Origin: Microbacterium paulum
GTDB taxonomy: Bacteria > Actinomycetota > Actinomycetes > Actinomycetales > Microbacteriaceae
Length of the DNA: 64,000 nucleotides
NCBI RefSeq assembly: GCF_015707995.1
Contig: NZ_JAAGRY010000008.1
Span: 1-64,000, forward strand
Direction: 5' to 3'
Each line of letters starts with the position of its first letter. Position 1 is the first letter of the stretch. A program made the translations under genes and the position numbers. This document shows, piece by piece, positions 26,659 through 35,495 of the stretch. The notes beneath the pieces were generated by a model. That model had not been told where the DNA came from. It was given only the letters and a program-made list of their open reading frames with translations, and did not search any database.

Positions 26659-27209
26659 CATCACCGCTACTCCCGCGCTAATACGAGTCGCTGGGTTGCA
26701 TGCCGTCGGGTGTGAGGAAGCAGGGGGACGATGACATGACGTCGAGTGTTGCCCCGCGTGTCATCGGCCTGACGATCCATTGGCTGCCGGCCTTGTCGTG
26801 GATGGTGAGTACGGGATCGCCGTGATCGTCGGTGTCCATGATGGTCGTGTACGCCGGGTCTGCGGTGAACGCCGTCTGGATGTCGGTGAGGATCTTGGTG
26901 AAATCGGGGTCCGATTGCACGGTGAGCGTGGCACCGCCGCTCCAGGTGAGGGATGTGGGACTGCACGCCAGCAGGATACCTTCGGGTCGCACCTTCGATA
27001 GGGCCACGAAATCCGACGGCACCAGATCGATAATCTGTTGGGTCACGGCTTGGGTCTGGTGCTTGGCTTGATCGATGGTCAATGTCTTGTCCACTCCGTC
27101 ATCCTTCTGCGCGCATCCGGTCAGCACACTCAACACCACGGCCACGCAGACGACCAGACCCCATCGCGACGGGCGGCCGGTCATCGTTGCAGCTCCGCTA
27201 GAACATCGC
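26659..27209. repeat. 551-bp tandem duplication, copy 1
   Basis: This segment matches 27750-28300 at the same length with no net indel. It runs from CATCACCGCTACTCCC just after modC to TTGCAGCTCCGCTAG...CATCGC, covering the whole lipoprotein gene and the last codons of the gene before it. Translated copies are about 84% identical, with most changes in one internal block. Confidence 0.9.
26678..27184 (-). CDS. Lipoprotein of the type VII island, distal copy
   Basis: A 168-aa predicted lipoprotein with signal peptide and lipobox VLTGC (lipid Cys 24). Two further cysteines (in LLACSP and SSPCF) could form a disulfide outside the membrane. It is a close paralog of 27769-28275, about 141 of 168 residues identical by eye, with divergence concentrated in residues about 42-68. 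It sits beside an inactivated effector gene. The role is unknown; an immunity protein or effector partner is a reasonable guess from context. Confidence 0.78.
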   Translation of the reverse strand: MTGRPSRWGLVVCVAVVLSVLTGCAQKDDGVDKTLTIDQAKHQTQAVTQQIIDLVPSDFVALSKVRPEGILLACSPTSLTWSGGATLTVQSDPDFTKILTDIQTAFTADPAYTTIMDTDDHGDPVLTIHDKAGSQWIVRPMTRGATLDVMSSSPCFLTPDGMQPSDSY

Positions 27210-27248
27210 GAAGGGCGGCAACGATCGCGACGAAAGCCAATCGATACC

Positions 27249-27648
27249 TCACTGCTTACCCATCTGATGCAGCAGCTCTCGCACGCTTCGTAGTGAGGTG
27301 CCGTTGACCGAAAGGTCGTCACTCATCATGTCGATGTGATTGTCCACGCTGGCGGGGATCTGCGCTGCGACAGCGAGAGGGCCTGCGAGCGACGCTTCCA
27401 TGGACACGGTCATAGGGTTCATTGGTAGGCCGCTCATTCCCGAATTGAGGATCGTGATCCGGGGGATCTGCTCGGGCGCAATGCCGAATCCAACTTCCCA
27501 TGCTTGTTGGCCAGCATAGATGCGGTTGATGTCGTTGGGTGCTTGGATCGCGTATCTGGCGACATCGTTCGCTGGTTCATACCCGTACATCGCTCCAACT
27601 CCGCCCGCCAGGACTCGGACGGTCGACTGTCGACCATTGCGTGCTCAT
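27249..27648 (-). pseudogene. Remnant of a second WXG-headed hydrolase effector (internal deletion)
   Basis: A start at 27648 opens with MSTQWSTVDRPSPGG, like the MSGQWTASDPG opening of the intact effector, but runs out of frame after about 23 codons. From 27590 another frame encodes 113 residues resembling that effector's C-terminal part, including PASVDNHIDMMS aligned with the catalytic-His region and ending at 27249. Most of the roughly 1.8-kb gene is therefore deleted. Between 27248 and 27187 a third scrap encodes ALRDVLAELQ-type residues, the end of the duplicated unit. Confidence 0.72.
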
Positions 27649-27752
27649 CGGGTGGACGCCATGGCTGCGGCTGCCGTGTCGGCGTTGACCATCGCGGTCG
27701 CCGCGTCACGAACACCACCCGCCCGCAGCATCAGCGCCTCCCTGAGCGCCAT
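27645..27752 (-). pseudogene. C-terminal remnant of a small T7SS partner protein
   Basis: A 35-codon frame (MALREALMLRAGG...) ends in an ATGA overlap with the effector remnant, as the intact partner at 30065 does with its effector. Its sequence resembles the last 35 residues of that partner (SAAESMLQRAAFGVEQAVAD). It begins at the border of the duplicated segment, so the 5' part is lost. Confidence 0.55.
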
Positions 27753-28300
27753 CACCGCTACTCCCGCGCTAATACGAGTCGCTGCGTTGCATGCCGTCGG
27801 GGGTCGCGAAGCAGGGGGACGACGAGGAAATGTCGAGGGTTGCGCCCCGCTTCATCGGCCTGACGATCCATTGGCTGCCGGCTGCGTCGTGGATGGTGAG
27901 TACGGGATCGCCGTGATAGTCGGTGTCCATGATGGTCGTGTACGCCGGGTCTGCGTTGAACGCCGTCTGGATGTCGGTGAGGATCTTGGTGAAATCGGGG
28001 TCCGATTGCACGGTGAGCGTGGCACCTCCCGCCCACGTCACCGAAGTTGGGCTGCACGCCAGCAGCACGCCCTCCGGCTGCTGTCTCACATCTGCCACGT
28101 AGGTAGCGGGCGTGAGTTCGATGATGCGCATCTCGACCTCTTGGGTCTGGCTTTTCGCTTGGTCGATGGTCAGCGTCTTGTCCACTCCGTCATCCTTCTG
28201 AGCGCATCCGGTCAGCACGCTCACGACCACGGCCACGCAGACGACCAGACCCCATCGCGACGGGCGGCCGGTCATTGTTGCAGCTCCGCTAGAACATCGC
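27750..28300. repeat. 551-bp tandem duplication, copy 2
   Basis: This is the partner of 26659-27209 at an offset of 1091 bp. It covers the proximal lipoprotein gene and the last codons of the intact effector. The outer parts of the two copies are nearly identical, while the block near 28080-28150 (against 26990-27060) differs strongly. Confidence 0.9.
27769..28275 (-). CDS. Lipoprotein of the type VII island, proximal copy
   Basis: A 168-aa lipoprotein with lipobox VLTGC (Cys 24), coupled to the intact effector by an ATGA overlap. It shares ends with 26678-27184 but differs in residues about 42-68 (here SQTQEVEMRIIELTPATYV). Tight coupling to a probable secreted hydrolase suggests a dedicated immunity, chaperone or surface partner. 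No catalytic motif was recognised. Confidence 0.8.
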   Translation of the reverse strand: MTGRPSRWGLVVCVAVVVSVLTGCAQKDDGVDKTLTIDQAKSQTQEVEMRIIELTPATYVADVRQQPEGVLLACSPTSVTWAGGATLTVQSDPDFTKILTDIQTAFNADPAYTTIMDTDYHGDPVLTIHDAAGSQWIVRPMKRGATLDISSSSPCFATPDGMQRSDSY

Positions 28301-30068
28301 TGAGCGCGCGGAGGTTGGCGTCCTTGTTGGTGGCGATGAGGTCGTGATTGCCGATGGGGTCGCTGGTGGCGGGGATCACGTGCATCGGAATCACGACGTC
28401 GGGCCCGCCGGGAGCGAACGGGTTGATGAGCGGGCGTGTCACGATGGTGAAGTCTCCCGGTGTGGCGTAGTGGTGTTGCTGGAAGTAGGGGCTGGTGCCG
28501 GGGTTGTTCCCGCCCCACACGGCGCCGGTCTGTTGCGCCATCGTCAGGGCGTCGGTGTATGCGAAGTGGGCGTACGCCGTGCCGGGGTGCGGCCTCCAGT
28601 CCGGTGGCATCCCCGCGCCGGAGAGGGAGATGACCGTGTCATACTCCGCGCCGGCATCTTCGGACGCAGTGAGTGCGCCGAGTCCCCACGAGTGCGCGAT
28701 GCCGTTGTGCTCAGCGGATGCCGCAGAGGTGAGTGACGCTCGGAGTTCGGATTCGAACCTGGCGAGGGCGTCGCCTTTCGCGACCGCCCACGGCAGGAAG
28801 TTCGCCTCAAGAATGCGCGGCAGGATCTGCGCGGCACCGGTCGCCGGGTCTTCTCCGGGGAACAGGCCGTGCTTCCACACGAATGTCACCTGGCCGGTGT
28901 CCTTCTTCGTAAGCCAGCTGCCGACTTGTTGGACGTCGCCGTGGTAGAAGCTGAACAGGCTCGTGAACGTGCCCGGGATGTAGGTGTTGATCGCGGTGGT
29001 TTCGGGGCCGGGGGTTCCGATCATCTCCACGATGCTCAGGGATGACGGGTCGTACAGATACAGCTGAACGGTTCCGTCGATCACCTTCTGAAGGTACCCG
29101 CGTTCCGCGAGCAACCGGTTGATCTCCTCATCGAAGGTGCCCGCGTCGTACCCGTAGGCGGGAGTGGAGAACCCGCCAGAGGTGGGGGTCGATCGCAACT
29201 CCGCGAGGCGAGCATCAATCTCCGCTTCACGCGCGACCGCGTTCAACCTGTTCGCGGCGGACCGCGCGACGGGAGACACCCCGCCCAGGGAGCCGATCAG
29301 TCCCGGCGCGCCCAGAACGAGGGCCGTCTGTGCGTCCCTGGACAGCGACGCCCACCATGCAGCGACCTGATCCGGAGGTGCAGAGGTGCGGAGCGAGGCG
29401 GCCAGGCCAGGGTAGAACTGGAACAGGGCGGCCAGTTCCGTGGCCGTCATCCCCGCCAACTGCTCGAGCGTCACGTTCGGGAGGCTGCCGGACGGTGTCG
29501 CGCCAGGACCGCCCGGGACAAACCCAGTAAGAGCGCCCGCGCTCGACGCGCCGCTGAGCGATGCGATGGCAGCACTGTCCGCGGCAGACCTGAGGGTCGT
29601 GAGCGCTTCGAGCTGCCCTCCGTACGCTCGCATCTGCCAGTTCAACGCATCGACATTTCCTCTCGCACGGGAGAGTTCGTACGGGTCCGCGCTACTGTCG
29701 GACGCAAGCCGGTCAACGCTACGTCGGGCGCGCAACAGCGTCTGCGATGTCTCTTCCTGGCGCGCGATGATCGCGGACTGCTGCTGCTTCACGGCGTCGA
29801 CATCGTTCGCGTACCGCTGCAACGCGCCCGCCACCGCGTCGACTTGCGAAGCGAGACCGCCCAGATCCGCTTGCACGTCCGTCGCCACGGAGACGACGGC
29901 TCTCTCGCCCTGCCCCGACCACCCCGCGGACGCCGTTGCAGAGGCCGCACCCGTCCGCGCGGCGGCGTCGCGCATCGTCGCGGCTTGCTGCTGGCGCGCC
30001 GAAGCTGCCGCACGAATCGAGGGAGGATCGCCATACCCGGGGTCTGACGCTGTCCACTGACCACTCAC
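28272..30068 (-). CDS. WXG-headed alpha/beta hydrolase, probable type VII effector
   Basis: A 598-aa protein. Residues about 15-110 are helical with a W-S-G turn (ASAGWSGQGER), like ESX-secreted proteins. A second helical part runs to about 160. The C-terminal half has an alpha/beta hydrolase look: nucleophile S460 in IAHSWGLG, H575 in GNHDLI, and D570 as a possible acid, similar to DUF1023-type hydrolases. No signal peptide is seen, which fits type VII export. The GTG start at 30068 overlaps the partner gene stop (GTGA). The substrate is unknown; it may act on lipid or ester bonds. Confidence 0.72.
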   Translation of the reverse strand: MSGQWTASDPGYGDPPSIRAAASARQQQAATMRDAAARTGAASATASAGWSGQGERAVVSVATDVQADLGGLASQVDAVAGALQRYANDVDAVKQQQSAIIARQEETSQTLLRARRSVDRLASDSSADPYELSRARGNVDALNWQMRAYGGQLEALTTLRSAADSAAIASLSGASSAGALTGFVPGGPGATPSGSLPNVTLEQLAGMTATELAALFQFYPGLAASLRTSAPPDQVAAWWASLSRDAQTALVLGAPGLIGSLGGVSPVARSAANRLNAVAREAEIDARLAELRSTPTSGGFSTPAYGYDAGTFDEEINRLLAERGYLQKVIDGTVQLYLYDPSSLSIVEMIGTPGPETTAINTYIPGTFTSLFSFYHGDVQQVGSWLTKKDTGQVTFVWKHGLFPGEDPATGAAQILPRILEANFLPWAVAKGDALARFESELRASLTSAASAEHNGIAHSWGLGALTASEDAGAEYDTVISLSGAGMPPDWRPHPGTAYAHFAYTDALTMAQQTGAVWGGNNPGTSPYFQQHHYATPGDFTIVTRPLINPFAPGGPDVVIPMHVIPATSDPIGNHDLIATNKDANLRALSDVLAELQQ

Positions 30069-30337
30069 GGCAGCGCCCTCACAAAACTCTCATCCGCGGC
30101 GATCATGTCCGCGACCGCCTGCTCCACTCCGAACGCCGCACGCTGAAGCATCGACTCGGCAGCCGACACGCGTGCCGAATGAATCGCGGTCACCCCGTCC
30201 AGCGCAGCCTGTACGCTGACGGAGCCGAGCCCCGCAGACCATGGCATCCAGGTGTCGGAGAGAGCCGCAGCCGCGGCTCTGAGGCCCCCCGACGAGGCCG
30301 AGATCGAACCATAGTCCGCGAATAGCGAGCTGGTCAC
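30065..30337 (-). CDS. Small helical partner protein of the effector (ESX-like)
   Basis: A 90-aa protein of WXG100 size, helical, with a Trp-Met-Pro-Trp turn (DTWMPWSAG) in the middle in place of a clean WXG. It is coupled to the effector start (GTGA). It is probably the hairpin partner that pairs with the effector N-terminus for export. GTG start; weak ribosome site. Confidence 0.62.
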   Translation of the reverse strand: MTSSLFADYGSISASSGGLRAAAAALSDTWMPWSAGLGSVSVQAALDGVTAIHSARVSAAESMLQRAAFGVEQAVADMIAADESFVRALP

Positions 30338-30348
30338 GGCTCTCGTGG

Positions 30349-30645
30349 TCAGCGGCCGATGCGGGCGGCGATCTGGGTGTCGACGTCCTGCAGGGTTTGT
30401 GCGGTGGTGCGCAGGAACGCGGCGAGGTCGTCGAGTCCGCCGATGGTGTTCGTCGCACCCGACGTGAACCGGTTGTAAGCCTCTTGGTAGGCGCCTGAGG
30501 ATCGGTCGGTGACGAACCCCTGGGCGACGAGCGCGCTGATCTGGGACTGTAGCCGCTGCAGCGTCGTGTTTATCTCATCGCGACCGGCAATGAGCTGGTC
30601 GGCACGGGACGTCATTTCACCGTAGGTGACGTTCAAGTTAGCCAT
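30349..30645 (-). CDS. WXG100 family protein (ESAT-6-like)
   Basis: A 98-aa two-helix protein typical of secreted WXG100 dimers. The loop between helices reads FVTDRSSGAYQEAY, so the Trp of WXG is replaced, as in some family members. GGGGGA lies upstream of the ATG. It directly follows the ATPase gene and precedes the partner-effector pair, so it is likely the main substrate or co-substrate of the system. Confidence 0.82.
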   Translation of the reverse strand: MANLNVTYGEMTSRADQLIAGRDEINTTLQRLQSQISALVAQGFVTDRSSGAYQEAYNRFTSGATNTIGGLDDLAAFLRTTAQTLQDVDTQIAARIGR

Positions 30646-30665
30646 CAGAGTTCCCCCTCTGGTTG

Positions 30666-30706
30666 CACCGTGCCCTGCACGGTGATTCGTCTCGCCTCTA
30701 GAGACG
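30666..30706 (-). promoter_or_regulatory. Two hairpins between the type VII ATPase and WXG100 genes
   Basis: CACCGTGC/GCACGGTG (30666-30673, 30677-30684) is a perfect 8-bp stem with a 3-nt loop. CGTCTC/GAGACG (30688-30693, 30701-30706) is a 6-bp stem. On the minus strand an AT-rich ATAAAATAAG precedes them, the only such stretch nearby. They may be an attenuator or terminator combined with an internal promoter raising WXG100 expression over the ATPase. Confidence 0.5.
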
Positions 30707-30743
30707 GCTCTGTGCTTATTTTATGACGCGGGTTCCTGGACGA

Positions 30744-33700
30744 TCAGCCATTTCTTGTCCCCTCTTCGGGGGACAAGCGGGCGACTTGCACCCGTCGGAC
30801 GCGTCCGGCGGTGACCGCGAATCCACGGCCTGCGGGGAAGTCGGCGCGGGTGGAGCGGGGGAACTGGACACGGAAGATGCTCGCCCCGTCGGACTCTTCG
30901 GGTTGCAGGACGATGCCGGCGCGAGCGGTCTTCAGTTCGGTGAAGATCTGCCACGCCGACCCCGCGGTGACCGTGTCGGTCTCCACGAGGACGCGGGTGG
31001 TGGGGTTGCGGCGGGCGGCTTTGAGGAGCCCCGCGATCGCAGATTCGGCGGGGGTTCCTTCGAACCCGCTGCTGTCTTCGACGACTACGAACAGTGACGC
31101 TGAGCCTGGGGCGGTGAGTGTTGCCGCGAGGGTCGTTGCGAGGGCAAGCGACGTGTCGGGGTCGGTCGCGGCATCCTTCCAGCGCAGTTCGTCGCTGAGG
31201 TCGCCGGGGCGGGCAGAGAGGAGGTAGGCGGGGAGGTCGGGGTACGCGTGGTGGGTGGCGTGGGCGATCGTGCGCATCGCGGTGCTGCGGCCGGAGCCGA
31301 ACGGGCCGGTGACGACGAACAGCCCGTCCGCGACTCCCACGGCGTCCAACGTGTCGTCGGCGACGCCGTACACGGGTGCCCCGTCGACGGTCCGGGGGAG
31401 AGCATGCCAGTCGATGTGCTCCTCGAGACGCTTCACGGCAGGGGCGGGCGGACCAGTGGGGCGGGTTCGCCGTAGCGCATCTGCCTGCGCGGCGAGTTCA
31501 GTGCTGCCCCCGGGAAGCGCGATCTGCACCTCGAGGCCGTGCGCGTAGGCGCGGCCGGCGGGGGCGTCGTCGAGCATGTCCCGCGGCACGCCGGCGATGT
31601 CGGCTTCCGCTGCGGACGACATTCGCAGCACGACGCGTTCCGACAGCGAAGCCAGGATCGACTGCGGGATAGCGGCGTGGCGTTCGGCGGTGACGACGAG
31701 ATGGATGCCGACCTGGCGGCCCGCGCTGAGCAACTGCGTGAACGTGTCGAACAGTCGTCCCGCGTCGACGAACTCGTACTCTGCACGAAAGGCGGCGATG
31801 CCGTCGATCAGCACGACGATGCGTGGCAACGGCGCCGGCGCCTGCCGGTTGTGATCGCTCAGGGTTGCGGAGTCCGTGCCCGCGAACAGTCGAGCCCTTG
31901 TTTGCGCGTGCTCCGATAGCCACCTGATGAGGCGCGTCACGCGTTCGGAGTCGTTCCCAGCGATCACCGCGCCGACATGCGCAGAATCGCGGAGCATTGC
32001 GAGTCCGCCCGCCGTGTCGATCGCGTACATCCACGTGTCTTCGGGGTTCACCGTCACGGCCGCGGCGATGGTGCGCAGCAGCGTCGTCTTCCCCGTGCCG
32101 CCCGCCCCGAAGACGGCGACACTGCCCACGGCATCCCACTCCCAGCCGAACGGCTGCTGCCTCTGGCGGGCCGGTTCGTCCTGGATGCCGATGCGCACGA
32201 AACCGGGCGACTGCGTGAAATCTGCGAGATCGACGACCCCCGGCAGGGGGTCGAGCCACGGACGACGTGCGACGGGGAGTCGCAACTGCGCGGCGGCACC
32301 CTGGATCGCGTTCGTGATCCGTTCGATGTCGCGCGGGCCGGACCGGAGTCGGCGCGGCGTCGGATCGGTCCATGCCTGCCCGGGCGCGAAAGGCAGGTCG
32401 CGAACCTGGATGCCGGCGTCAGGTGCCGCCGTGCCGGCGCGGCCCCCGACATACGCAGTCTGGAAGTCGCGGACACGCCCGGCCCCCAGCTTCGCCGCGG
32501 CGCGACCCGGCGTGTCCGCATCGAACGTCGCGGCACGCGGTGTGCCCAGAACGTCCACGGAATCGGCTTCGTCGGCGACCCGCAACGCAACCCGCAGATT
32601 CGTGTTCGCGCGCAGCGACTCTTTGATGACTCCGGCCGGTCGCTGTGTCGCCATGATGAGATGCAACCCGAGTGAGCGTCCACGCTGCGCGATGTCGATG
32701 ACCCCGTCGACGAACGCCGGCACTTCGGTGACCAGGGCGGCGAACTCGTCGATCACGATCACCAACGCAGGAGGAGCGTCCGGGTCGGCCCGCTCCTCGA
32801 GCGCAGCGAGGTCCTTCGCGCCCTTCATCGCGAACAGTTCCTCTCGACGTGTCAACTCCGCCCGAAGGCTCGTCAATGCGCGGGCCACGAGATGCGGGGT
32901 GAGGTCGGTCACGAGCCCCACAGTGTGAGGCAGCGACACACAGTCGCCGAACGCCGAGCCGCCCTTGTAATCGACCAGCAGGAACGTCAATCGGTCCGGG
33001 GACTGCTCGATCGCCATCCCCAAGATCCACGTCTGCAGGAACTCGCTCTTCCCCGCACCGCTTGTGCCGCCGACGAGTGCGTGCGGGCCGTCGCGGCGTA
33101 GGTCGATGCGCAGCGGTCCCGCCGCACCCTGCCCCACCAGCGCGGTCAGTCCGGTCGGTTCACGGTTCGCGGACCCCGCCGTCCATCTCGAGATCACCGA
33201 GTCCGAGCGCGCCCATCGTCCGCTCACCGCGCCGGGGTCGGCGGCGATGTCATCCTCGAACAGATCGACCAGCCGCACTGCGGACGGCAAGTCGGACTCG
33301 TCGAGGATCGGTGCACCGTCATCCTCCAACGGGGCCAGCGATCGCGCTGCGGCGACTGCCCGGCTGCGCTCCAGCGCTTCCACACGAGTGAGACGCACCG
33401 TGGAGCCGTGGCGCACGAAGGATACGGTCGGGGCTCCGTAAGCGAACGAGACGAACGTACGGCAGACGACCGGAAGTGCCTCCGGATGACGCTCCACCCA
33501 CACCGTGTACACGCCGACGTCGGGGCCATCCTCCGCGAGCTGAACCAGACGTCCCCGGTCCACGCCGGACGCGTCCGCGACGAACACCACCACCGCAGGT
33601 GTCACCGGGTCGGCATCCACAGCTTCCCAGACATCCACCTCCCCGGGCGTCAGCCCGCGCAGATGCGACCGCACACGTCGTGCACCGCTCCGGCCCGCCC

Positions 33701-35135
33701 GACGCTGCATGATCAGCTCCTCCAGCTCGGCCAGCATGCGCGACGAGCTGGGCACATCTGACGCGAGTGGTGAGCGCACCGGTGCATGCGGGGAGTCGAT
33801 GTGGGGGAGCCACTTCGCCCACGCCCACTCGTCTTCCGCGGATCCCATCGCCAGTACGCACAGGGCCACGTCCGCGGGGGAGTGCAACGAAGCGATCTGC
33901 AACAGCAAAGCCCGCATGATCGCCGACGCCACGGCGGGCTCGGCGGCGATCCCGAGGGCGCCTGCATCCGACAACCGTTCGACGACGGGAACCCCGGTCA
34001 CCGTCGCATGCTCGTCGACGAGCGACCTCAGCTGCTCCCACTCCGACGCCGCGCCCAGATCGCGTGTCGGAAGCTGCACTCGGGTTCGTGAAGGCAGCTC
34101 GCCGACCCCCAGACGCACTGACAGAAACGCCGCGTGCTCAGGCATCCGGGTCCACAACAGCGGCGACCGCTCCTGCACCGCACCGAGAGCCTCCTCCGTC
34201 GACGGGGACTCGCGAAGCCGGGCCTCCCGCTCCCTGACGACACCGTCCGCCAACTCCGCGGCGAGACTCTCCAACCCCTTTCCGAAGCGCTTCTGCTCGT
34301 CGCGGCTCTGGCGCTTCTGCCGCACGCGCTGATCCCACCAGGACGCGACCATCAGCACTGGACTGAGCGCGATGAACACCAGCATCAACGGATTGCGCGT
34401 CAACGCGAACAGCACCCCACCCGCCGCGATCGGCGCGACCACGGCAATCCACGCAAAACGAGGTCGCTCGCCCGCCCGAGGCAGCGCCGGCGCGGGGACC
34501 TCGCCACCAGACCACGGCTGCACGACCCGCGGCGACCGCGAGAACCCCGACGCCTCACCCGCCACCGGCCCGGCAGACGGCAGCACCTCGACCCGTAACT
34601 TCGAATCGCCCACAACGAGACGATCCCGCGACGTGACCACCGCCCGTTCCGCACGCGACCCGTTCACCTCGATACCGTTCGCGGAGTTCAGATCGTCGAC
34701 GACGACCGACCCCGAAACCACCGTCAGACTCGCGTGACGACGAGACACCAACCCGTCCTGCAACCGCACCTGCACCGCCGGGTCACGACCGATGAAGTTC
34801 ACCCCGTCGCCCAGCGCGAACACCGCCCCCTCGTCGACGCCCTCCAGCACCGTGACCCGCGCCCGCACAGCCTCACCCACGACTTGCTGGGCGACCGCCT
34901 CCGCCACCGCGACACGAGACCCCGACCGCACCCCGGACTCGTTCATCGACAACAACGGATTAACCGGCCGCATCACCTCACCCGCGCCCGGATCAACCCA
35001 CAACGTCACCACCGCCGACGCCGCACGCCCCGCCAACCGGCGGGCCACGTCTCCCACCGTCGCCGACGCGTCACACGTCACCACGACATCCCGCGACGAC
35101 GCATCCCGAGACACCAACTCCAGCTTCAGTCTCAC
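30744..35135 (-). CDS. FHA-FtsK/SpoIIIE ATPase of a type VII-like secretion system (EssC/EccC type)
   Basis: A 1463-aa motor. An N-terminal ubiquitin-like stretch is followed by an FHA domain (about residues 105-165, IGRDPAVQVRL and SRRHASL), two membrane helices near 225-265, and three FtsK-type ATPase domains. Walker A sequences are GGTSGAGKSE (near 697), GAGGTGKTT (near 1015) and GPFGSGRST (near 1282). The third has Arg for the key Lys and may be inactive, as is common in this family. FHA at the N-terminus points to EssC more than EccC. GTG start with GGAGGGG upstream. No EccB, EccD, EccE or mycosin gene is present nearby. Confidence 0.88.
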   Translation of the reverse strand: MRLKLELVSRDASSRDVVVTCDASATVGDVARRLAGRAASAVVTLWVDPGAGEVMRPVNPLLSMNESGVRSGSRVAVAEAVAQQVVGEAVRARVTVLEGVDEGAVFALGDGVNFIGRDPAVQVRLQDGLVSRRHASLTVVSGSVVVDDLNSANGIEVNGSRAERAVVTSRDRLVVGDSKLRVEVLPSAGPVAGEASGFSRSPRVVQPWSGGEVPAPALPRAGERPRFAWIAVVAPIAAGGVLFALTRNPLMLVFIALSPVLMVASWWDQRVRQKRQSRDEQKRFGKGLESLAAELADGVVREREARLRESPSTEEALGAVQERSPLLWTRMPEHAAFLSVRLGVGELPSRTRVQLPTRDLGAASEWEQLRSLVDEHATVTGVPVVERLSDAGALGIAAEPAVASAIMRALLLQIASLHSPADVALCVLAMGSAEDEWAWAKWLPHIDSPHAPVRSPLASDVPSSSRMLAELEELIMQRRAGRSGARRVRSHLRGLTPGEVDVWEAVDADPVTPAVVVFVADASGVDRGRLVQLAEDGPDVGVYTVWVERHPEALPVVCRTFVSFAYGAPTVSFVRHGSTVRLTRVEALERSRAVAAARSLAPLEDDGAPILDESDLPSAVRLVDLFEDDIAADPGAVSGRWARSDSVISRWTAGSANREPTGLTALVGQGAAGPLRIDLRRDGPHALVGGTSGAGKSEFLQTWILGMAIEQSPDRLTFLLVDYKGGSAFGDCVSLPHTVGLVTDLTPHLVARALTSLRAELTRREELFAMKGAKDLAALEERADPDAPPALVIVIDEFAALVTEVPAFVDGVIDIAQRGRSLGLHLIMATQRPAGVIKESLRANTNLRVALRVADEADSVDVLGTPRAATFDADTPGRAAAKLGAGRVRDFQTAYVGGRAGTAAPDAGIQVRDLPFAPGQAWTDPTPRRLRSGPRDIERITNAIQGAAAQLRLPVARRPWLDPLPGVVDLADFTQSPGFVRIGIQDEPARQRQQPFGWEWDAVGSVAVFGAGGTGKTTLLRTIAAAVTVNPEDTWMYAIDTAGGLAMLRDSAHVGAVIAGNDSERVTRLIRWLSEHAQTRARLFAGTDSATLSDHNRQAPAPLPRIVVLIDGIAAFRAEYEFVDAGRLFDTFTQLLSAGRQVGIHLVVTAERHAAIPQSILASLSERVVLRMSSAAEADIAGVPRDMLDDAPAGRAYAHGLEVQIALPGGSTELAAQADALRRTRPTGPPAPAVKRLEEHIDWHALPRTVDGAPVYGVADDTLDAVGVADGLFVVTGPFGSGRSTAMRTIAHATHHAYPDLPAYLLSARPGDLSDELRWKDAATDPDTSLALATTLAATLTAPGSASLFVVVEDSSGFEGTPAESAIAGLLKAARRNPTTRVLVETDTVTAGSAWQIFTELKTARAGIVLQPEESDGASIFRVQFPRSTRADFPAGRGFAVTAGRVRRVQVARLSPEEGTRNG

Positions 35136-35227
35136 ATCAACCCCTCCGGATCGTCAGCCGACCGCCAGGCTAGCCGCCGCGAGCGGTCCGACTCCAACCG
35201 CTCATCGTGTACGCCGACCATGTCGGG

Positions 35228-35290
35228 ATGAAGATTCTCTGCTACGCGCGAGTCTCAACCAAAGAACAAGAAGTATGTCGCGCCGGGTTG
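35228..35290 (+). pseudogene. N-terminal fragment of a serine recombinase/resolvase
   Basis: MKILCYARVSTKEQE is the start of a resolvase/invertase, with the catalytic Ser in YARVS. The match ends after about 15 codons and the frame then reads unrelated sequence. It marks the upstream edge of the type VII island. The truncation coincides with the following IS3-like remnant. Confidence 0.7.
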
Positions 35291-35327
35291 AATGGAGGGT
35301 CTGACCGTCCCGAAAGAATGAGAGTCG

Positions 35328-35495
35328 ATGCTAGCTTCGAAGAAGTGCCCGCCGGGTTTGAAGGAGCGGGCCGTCGGGCTCGTGTTGGACTCGCGTGACG
35401 CGGACGGTGGCCGTCGGGGGCGCGTGCACGAGGATCGGGCGCCAGCTCGGCGTTCGCGGGGACATTCTACGCGGCTGACCGCAATCCAGGGCTAG
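35328..35495 (+). pseudogene. Remnant of an IS3-family OrfA transposase
   Basis: MLASKKCPPGLKERAVGLVL resembles the HTH start of IS3-type OrfA proteins. After about 30 codons the family match continues in another frame (IGRQLGVRGDILRG, then a stop near 35475), so it carries a frameshift and is truncated. No OrfB and no clear terminal repeats remain. Confidence 0.65.

Noticed and set aside
26659-27209. Insertion sequence behind the 551-bp repeat
   Set aside because: The repeat contains a whole lipoprotein gene and no transposase or terminal inverted repeats; tandem duplication explains it.
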